DNA of 64,000 bases from Punica granatum (taxonomy: Eukaryota > Streptophyta > Magnoliopsida > Myrtales > Lythraceae): the NCBI RefSeq assembly GCF_007655135.1, contig NC_045128.1, forward strand, positions 21,174,811 to 21,238,810, in the 5' to 3' direction. Both the position numbers and the translations under genes were made by a program. The notes under the pieces were generated by a model. It was not told the origin of the DNA, did no database searches, and saw only the letters and a program-made list of their open reading frames with translations. This document shows, piece by piece, positions 57,238 to 64,000 of the stretch. The first letter of the stretch is position 1, and every line of letters begins with the position of its first letter.

Positions 57238-60200
57238 TGTGCGCACCCGAATTTAATCTCGTCGAGGCTCGCATGCGCGCGCCTAAGCAAAAGCGGCTTG
57301 GGAGTGTCCACCTTCCCGAGGACGCGCGACGGACGCACTTGAGAAGGAGTCACCACTCGCCATTTTACGGCCCGAAGGTCGAGGGCCGGCAAGTTACCTG
57401 GGTCTAGGGGTGCGGGGTACACCTAAATGCTAAGGCAATGGTCATACGGAACCAAAAATTCCGAATTCGGGGGTTCTATTACGTGCGGGCCTATATCCCG
57501 CACGCCCTTTCGGTACTCTAGCTAGCTAGGCTTGCCATTTTGTTTATTTACCGCGTGATTTAGAGTTGCGCTCGACTCGCCCGTTTTGACATCGTAAATT
57601 CGATGAATTGATCAAGTTGGGCCAAGAGTCCGAAAGATGAGTAGGCTTGTGCATCGAGGAGTCGGTTCACTATCTTAGCGTTACAGTTCATCAAACCGTG
57701 ATGGTCGATTCCCTGCGTGAACCGAAACCACGAGTATCCAAGCTTACTCACCCTTTGGTGGCGATAGACCAACTTAACCGATCCAGCACTCGGACCTCTC
57801 GCTCACCGATCGGGGATCCTTACAAGGAGATGAATGAACATACAAATAGAATCCTCACAATGTTCTCTCGAACAATTACAAAGTATAACCGAATAAGTAA
57901 ATGGATCCCGATCGGTTTGCATTGGGCCACTATTCCGCTCCGGCTCACCGTGTATTTTGAATAACCGATAAGTGAATTAAGGCAACGCGGGCTCCAGGAG
58001 CCGGGGGTCGGGTTCGATCGATCCGACGGTTTGCGGGAAAATCGGTTGATTCCCACTGTAACCGTTGGGCCGATTGAGCTCCCGGGTGATATCTAGATCC
58101 GTTTCACACGCCCAATCCAAATTGCCTTCCACATAGGCCGTGTTCGGAGTGTAACGGTGAATCGAGGCTAGATCCCATTCCGCACTCGGGTTGCACGAGC
58201 TCGGTGAATTAGGAGGCGTTGGACCTCGTGTTCGGTGGTTTGGGGCATTGGACCCCGTCTAATACGTAGCCTATGGGCTCGGGCCCGAATCGCGACAAAT
58301 CAGCAAAAGCAAGAATAAAACAGAAGAAAACTGATAAAACTGATGAAATACAGACAACAACTGATAAGTATCGGTAAATACAGACAAGTTGTGTATTAGG
58401 CCGAATGTACGTGATTTAATCAGTTGTTAGCCGGGGTTGATTAGCAAACAATGTGTCTAGCCTAAGCAAACATAGATGGTGGACTAGAATATGGTTCTGA
58501 GCCGATTACATGGGTGGATTTGTTTTAGAGCTCTTATTCGGTTAAGCGTCACTGCAGTTTCACCGAATTAACCAAACTTATGTTTTGACTCTAGATTGGA
58601 ATCTAATATTCCGCCTATCCATTATCTAATGTTTGTTTAGGTCGAGTACATGATTAACCCGGTTCTTCGTCTTTTGTAACTGAAATAAAAAAGTCCACCA
58701 CCGAATCTACGATAGGAAGATAGAAACATCGAAAGTGAACGGAATGGGCCGTGCAAATGAGACTCGCACTCGAACGGGTCGCCCTTTTCGTTCATAGATC
58801 GAGGTGTTTCCAACTTCCTAACTCATAGGGTATCGGTGAATCGCGGAATGACGATTGTGCCCTTGGACGATAAGATTGCAATGTTCAGATATAAATTGGA
58901 GATCGCGTCACACGAGGGAGTCTAAGAAGGACTCGCGCGCCTTGACTCGAGCCGCCTCAAATCGGGCCCGGACTCGAGTCATAGCATGTGAGTACTCGTT
59001 AGACATCAATTCTATTCGTGTTACGTGTCTCGGAATTTTGAAATTGTGAGCTTTTAATGAAAAAGGGCATTCTCGCCGTTCCGTAAATCATCAATGCGTT
59101 CGTGAATTAATCCGTCAATTTGCCCAATTGTTTAACCCAAGTGATTTAATTAGCCGAGTGGTACGTTCCCTTTGCCCGTTTGTGAGATTCTTCGATACTT
59201 ATTACACCATGTTATGATTACGATCTTGACGGTCGACATCTAGATATAACATGTCTAATAACTAATGAACGCGTAGACAACGATTAAAAGGAAATATAAT
59301 TACGAACAATTCCAAGGATCGATTTCGGAATGAAAGAGAGACCAACCGAGACTCCGAGGAGGTCACAGATAACTCGGCCACCCTTTTAAGGGTGAATGGC
59401 CGGATACTCCTTGACCCGATTTGAGTTTCAGTGGGTCTTTCACGGCGTTCCTAATCACCCCTTGCATGCAACAAACAACATGCGCACGAGGATAACATGT
59501 CTTTTATTAGATTGACGTCAACGCAACACCGATTCACACAAATAAACACACGAGACATTCAAAAACGTCGTATTCACGAAATCAACAAACAATCTTAGCT
59601 AATTTCACGATGGGATTTGAAGCAATGCGCGGGAATCATGCGGCCTCGAGGAAAGGAGAGCCCAAAGGCTTCAGACATACCAAGGAGCCTCACGGCCCCT
59701 ATTGCAAAGGGGATGGTCGTGGGTTCCTTGGCATGGCCGAACCCTTCTAAAGCTCCCCTTCCTAGATCCCGTATCATTCCCTCCGTTTAATCACGTTTTA
59801 GCCATGGTCATAATCGCATGAAATCGCACAAAACACACACGAACGACGTGTTTAAAAGGAAACAACGATACGACATCGATTCAACTAATAACGAAATGGA
59901 TAAAAACAATGGAATCGTCCCGTCTCGAGGTGGAAGAAAACTTCCCGGACTCGTGTGGTCCAAGGAAGCTCTCGGCCCTATTCATCCAAGGGAGGCCGTG
60001 AGCTTCCATGGCTCACACGGGTCGGGAGGGTTTCTCCGGCCCCGATCCGGGTCTTTTCCCATCATGCCATCATGCTATATGTGATTAATCGGTAAAAAAG
60101 ACGTGGGAATCAACTCTCTCCGGGAGAAGAGAGACCACCCTAGCCCCGGGCAAGCCAAGGGAGCTCACGGGTCTCTCCTTAGAGACTAGGCCATGAGTCC

Positions 60201-62554
60201 CGTGGCTCAACCGTGGCCAAGGGGACCTCTCCCGTCCGGATCCGAGCCACTTCCCACCGTGGCACGCAAGCTCACGCACCATATGGACACGGCCTGATCA
60301 TACAAATAGATATAATGGACGCACGTTGCATGGGAATGCATGGGAGACATAGATCCGAAAGAAAAACGTAAGCTTTCATGCACCCCGGGCCTTTAAGCCG
60401 CGTAAACACTTCATGCAAGCAAGGATTGAGGATTCTAGCTTCTCTAAGTTGTAAAGGGACGTTACCTTGCCTCGATGCACGAGGAAAAGAGTCGAGGAAG
60501 CGGCCTTGAGAGTCGCAAGACTCGGTTTGGAGCTACGGGTGGAGTGACCCGAGAGGGGTACAGCCGCGGCAGTTTCGGGAGAACGGGTCGGCACGCTTGC
60601 TCCGGCCACGGCACGGTGCAAGGTCGGGCTCGTTGGACTCCTAAGGGGAAGATCTAGGCGACCATGGGCATACCCGAACGTGCCAAGGCCTGAACAAACC
60701 CGAAAATGTGAGAGAAAGTTTGGTAAAAGTGTGAGAAACCCGGTAAGAGAGAAACGGATGAACGACGGTTATGCACGGTTGATCGGCCCTCGGACCGTGA
60801 CAACCTCTTCACGGGGGAGGGTGAGGGTTGTGAGAAACCCTTGGAACATGATGGCACGACTCGCCGAAGTCGTGGGAGGAAATGGCACGTGGATGAGGTC
60901 CGGTGCACACGACTAGGGGGTCCCGGGACCCGACTCTCCTCATGGCTGGAACGTGATGTAGGAAGCTTCAAATCGAAAATCTAAGCCCGGAAATAGACTT
61001 AGGGGATGGAAAATATGTAGGCTAGGGAGTTTGAGGATTTTGGCTTAAGTTGGGTCGGGTGGTTACCGGAATACTAGGTGGTTTCCCGGCGGTTTCGGCC
61101 GATTTCGGCCTTGGCAAGAGGTCGCACGAGCTGTGGGAGTGGGCTGGAGTTAGAGAGGATCCTTGAGAGAGATTGGCTTGAGAGAGAGTGAGAGCGAAGA
61201 AGTGATTAAGCTTAATGATAGATGGGGCTTTATAGGTGTGACTAATGGCGCGATTAAGTGAGGCAAACGGTGATTAAGGTGTCCTTAGGGGGCTGCCGAA
61301 ATTCAAAGGGGAATTAGGGAGGGGAAAGTGTCATGTAGAGTGTGGGGAAAGGAAGAGGAGTGATGGGTGTGATGGATGGATGGTGTGTGTGTAAGAGGAA
61401 GTGATGGGTGTAAGAGCAAAATTTGAATTTTGTGGAGGGGAGGGCTTGGAGCCGCCGGCCAAGGGTTGAGCAGAGGCTAATTGCGGCTGAGCCGTGGCTT
61501 GGGGTTGAGCCGTGGCTTGGGGTTGAGCCGCGGCTTGACGGCTTGGCTTGGCTGAGCTGTGGGTCCCATTTGATTAAGAGAAAAGCCGGAAAACGCTTAA
61601 AACTTGATCGAGCTCGCATCCGATCTCTGATGTCCAATTAATTGGTAGATTTGGGATGCTTGAATGACGAGGATTTGAATGAGCCTAATATCGCCATGCG
61701 TCGTATGAACGAACGTTCGGGCGACTCGGCGCCTCGAGAGTCGGTTTTGCTCTGTTTGGACGTTCGGAGCAGAGTTTAGTGTCCCCCGGTCCCTGATTGC
61801 TCTTTATGCGTCTTGACATCCGTTTCGGTGACCCTTACGCCCCGTGGGGAGCGTTGGCTCGTCTTCCCCGGCCGAAGACCGTTGGCCCGGTAAGACCTAG
61901 GGACTTTGACCGGGGTTTTCTCAGTGTTCCCTGGATGTCTCAAGGTGCTCGGGGATCGTAGTGAGGTGCTCAGAGATCGTTGTGATCTCTGTTTTCCGTG
62001 GAAGTGCCCCGAAGGCTGGCCGAGAGACGTTCGTGACCACTGGAACGTCCCTCGGGAAACCGAATCGAGTTCCGGAAGGTCATCTGAAGCTTGTTCCCCG
62101 ACCCTGGTGGTCCCTGGGTGCCTGTAGGCCCGTTTTGGGGGGTCGTCTGCTTGTCAGTGGAGCGGGCCCCGGGAGTTCTGTTAGAAATGGCGTCCGTGAG
62201 AGATCGGGGTGTCCTGGCTCATGTGGCTTGCCCCGGAAATGCGTCCGAACGTGTCGTTGGTCACTTTGGCACTTAAAGGGATTTTTGGAGTCCCATATTG
62301 GGCACCTTTCGGTGCTTCGGTGACTCGATGATGAATAGTGCCACTGTGCCAGCCCCGTCGTTTTGGGGATTCCTTGTTCGTTCGTTCTTCTGATGGCTTT
62401 CCTCCGCTTTTCTCAGTGGCCTAGCTCTTTCTCCTATTGCTCATGACCCCGTGCCCGCCTATTTGCCTCTGATTGCCGGGTGATGAATAGTGCCCCGGGC
62501 TTCGGTCGGTAATCCTCGTGTGGGAATCCGGTGGGCTAAAATGGAGTGTTGATA
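57238..62554 (-). repeat. LTR_E, 3' LTR of element E (~5.3 kb)
   Basis: Runs from the GTGCGCACA end at 57238 to a mutated start (minus TATCAACACTCC) at 62554, followed by a PPT. It contains a TATA-like CCTATAAAG (61228-61235), GCTTGG-type repeats (about 61445-61560) and the conserved end block (70-codon remnant of the 120-codon frame at 57560-57772). It lacks the ~200-bp array. It interrupts the protease of element D. Confidence 0.85.
61228..61235 (-). promoter_or_regulatory. TATA-like box of LTR_E
   Basis: Minus-strand CCTATAAA(G) lies about 1.32 kb from the LTR start. Confidence 0.5.
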
Positions 62555-62570
62555 GCTAGCCCCTCTTTGG
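62555..62570 (-). promoter_or_regulatory. Polypurine tract of element E
   Basis: The minus strand reads CCAAAGAGGGGCTAGC next to LTR_E, one base different from A and C. Confidence 0.82.
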
Positions 62571-64000
62571 TTGCATGCTCGGTTAGAGGATGTAGCCAAA
62601 GATCATGAGAGGCACCATTTTTGGTCCTGGCGACCGCTTCTGTCGTCATTCTCTGTAATAGTTTGTTCCCTCGTGTTGGATACTCAGGGGGGATGTGCAA
62701 AGGTGCCCGAACCTGTCATAGGGTAACCACCTGATTAAGAAGCGAACATTATGAAATGCAGGTGAGGGGTCTAAGCCCGCACGACAGCATGTGCAGGGCC
62801 AAGGCCCGTGAAAAGCAGTAAAGTTACTACGCCAAAGCCCGTGGAAAACGGTAAAGTGGACGCGAAGTCCGGAAAGCAATAAAGTTACTAGGCCGAAGCC
62901 CGTGGAAAGTAATAAAGTTACTAGGCCGAAGCCCGTGGAAAATGGTAAAGTTACTAGGCCGAAGCCCGTGGAAAACGGTAAAGTGGACGCGAAGTCCAGG
63001 GACGCGAAGTCGGGAAAGCAATAAAGTTACTAGGCCGAAGCCCGTGGAAAGCAGTAAAGTTACTAGGCCGAAGCCCGTGGAAAACGGTAAAGTGGACGCG
63101 AAGTCCGGAAAGCAATAAAGTTACTAGGCCGAAGCCCGTGGAAAGCAGTAAAGTTACTAGGCCGAAGCCCGTGGAAAACGGTAAAGTTACTAGGCCGAAG
63201 CCCGTGGAAAACGGTAAAGTGGACGCGAAGTCCATGGACGCGAAGTCCGGAAAGCAATAAAGTTACTAGGCCGAAGCCCGTGGAAAGCAGTAAAGTTATT
63301 AGGCCGAAGCCCGTGGAAAGCAGTAAAGTTACTAGGCCGAAGCCCGTGGAAAACAGTAAAGTTACTAGGCCGAAGCCCGTGGAAAACGGTAAAGTGGACG
63401 CGAAGTCCATGGACGCAAAGTCCGGAAAGCAATAAAGTTACTAGGCCGAAGCCCGTGGAAAGCAGTAAAGTTACTAAGCCGAAGCCCGTGGAAAACGGTA
63501 AAGTGGACGATGTGCAAGGGGGAGCAGAGGCGGGGATCCGCGTTAGGTCGAGCTTGTTATTTGTCGTTCCCTCGAGCTAGAGCCAAGAGGATTCTTTGTC
63601 ATGCCCTCCATTTGGTTCGAAACCCCGATCTGTCGCGCAAGCCAATCGTGCATTCGTCAAGAAGGAGATGCCCCTTGGAATTCCCAATCACACCTGTGCA
63701 TGGAGACAGGGAAACCTACAAAGGATGTCAGTTGCACTTAATCGACGAAACGAGGTATATGTAAGAGGAATCTATGTAAAGATGTGTCGGGAATTTGATA
63801 TCGATGACCATTGCAGGGTGGACGTGCCCCTATCGGAGAATGGCTTTTTCTGAAACGGATAGCTCGTAGAATATGTGTGTAAAGGTAAAAGGAGGGATCT
63901 TATGGGATCCTCCAAGTCAAGGATACGTTGATTCGACCCCCATTTCGAAGCGAGTCTTGAGCCTGGAGAGCCGAAGAGAGTTTGCTTGCGTCGGAGAGTG
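62571..64000 (-). other. 3' UTR of element E
   Basis: Apart from the array, 62571-62790 matches the PPT-proximal parts of A and C, and 63509-64000 is non-coding with a terminal block shared with element C. Short ORFs here are not supported. Confidence 0.7.
62790..63508 (-). repeat. Tandem repeat array in 3' UTR of element E
   Basis: About 23 units of two related kinds: one of about 32 bp on 'gttactaggccgaagcccgtgg' plus 'aaaRcRgtaaa', and one of about 28 bp on 'gtggacgcgaagtccggaaagc' plus 'aataaa'. They are mixed in a recurring pattern (one or more of the first kind, then one of the second), so a higher-order unit of about 100-170 bp is visible. Confidence 0.92.

Larger units (their letters stand above)
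57238..64000 (-). mobile_element. Element E, minus strand, 3' part only
   Basis: LTR_E, PPT and about 1.4 kb of 3' UTR. The coding part should lie to the right of the window. The last ~160 bp (63840-64000) match element C 3' UTR at about 33080-33240, so the interior is colinear with C. Confidence 0.82.

Noticed and set aside
62790..63508. Regular repeats that might be taken for a CRISPR array
   Set aside because: Units are contiguous and related to each other, without unique spacers, in a plant retrotransposon 3' UTR.
1..64000. Host protein-coding genes, tRNA or rRNA genes
   Set aside because: I scanned the long ORFs and intervening text and found only retrotransposon-derived sequence. The tRNA-like matches are the 18-nt PBS copies, not tRNA genes.

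Overview
The window is a nest of very large plant LTR retrotransposons. I see no host gene, rRNA or tRNA in it. Archaeal-type RNase H behind RT, a tRNA-Arg-type primer binding site (PBS), LTRs of about 4 to 5.6 kb, an extra ORF1 before gag, and a possible small intron between gag-pro and pol all point to the Ty3/gypsy Tat/Ogre clade. That clade implies an angiosperm. The ORF1 family (DUF7745 or plant-mobile-domain-like) resembles predicted proteins I recall from pomegranate (Punica, Myrtales), but that species guess is weak. Retrotransposon-only sequence suggests pericentromeric or other repeat-rich heterochromatin.

Layout. (1) Element A, minus strand, 1-14598: LTR_a (cut by the window start), a non-coding interior 4331-9201, then LTR_b. 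It looks like a non-autonomous derivative inserted into element B between the archaeal-type RNase H and integrase coding parts. (2) Element B, minus strand, 14599-28070, using LTR_c (28071-32095) as its 5' LTR: degenerate ORF1, gag-pro and pol. It is further interrupted by a plus-strand solo LTR (15041-20635) flanked by a perfect 5-bp target duplication CGGAT. (3) Element C, minus strand, 28071-46692: LTR_c, 3' UTR, pol, gag-pro, ORF1, PBS, LTR_d. B and C form a tandem sharing LTR_c. (4) Plus-strand remnant 46693-47069: the tail of another LTR (F) plus its PBS, fused directly to LTR_D (about 47071-51974), then element D's ORF1 and gag-pro up to 57237. (5) Element E, minus strand, 57238 to beyond 64000: its 3' LTR interrupts D's protease region, followed by a 3' UTR rich in tandem repeats.

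How the parts fit. In each coding copy the order in the sense direction is LTR, PBS, leader of about 0.6 kb, ORF1, about 0.3 kb spacer, gag, protease with G-patch, about 0.2 kb candidate intron, RT, RNase H, archaeal-type RNase H, integrase, 3' UTR with hairpin modules and tandem repeats, polypurine tract (PPT), LTR. No copy here is autonomous. B lacks the Ty3-type RNase H and, within the window, integrase. C lacks the RT catalytic core and has a substituted integrase active-site residue. D is truncated in protease. A has no gag or pol. Nesting gives a relative age order: F and D oldest, then B-C, then A and the solo LTR inside B, and E inside D.
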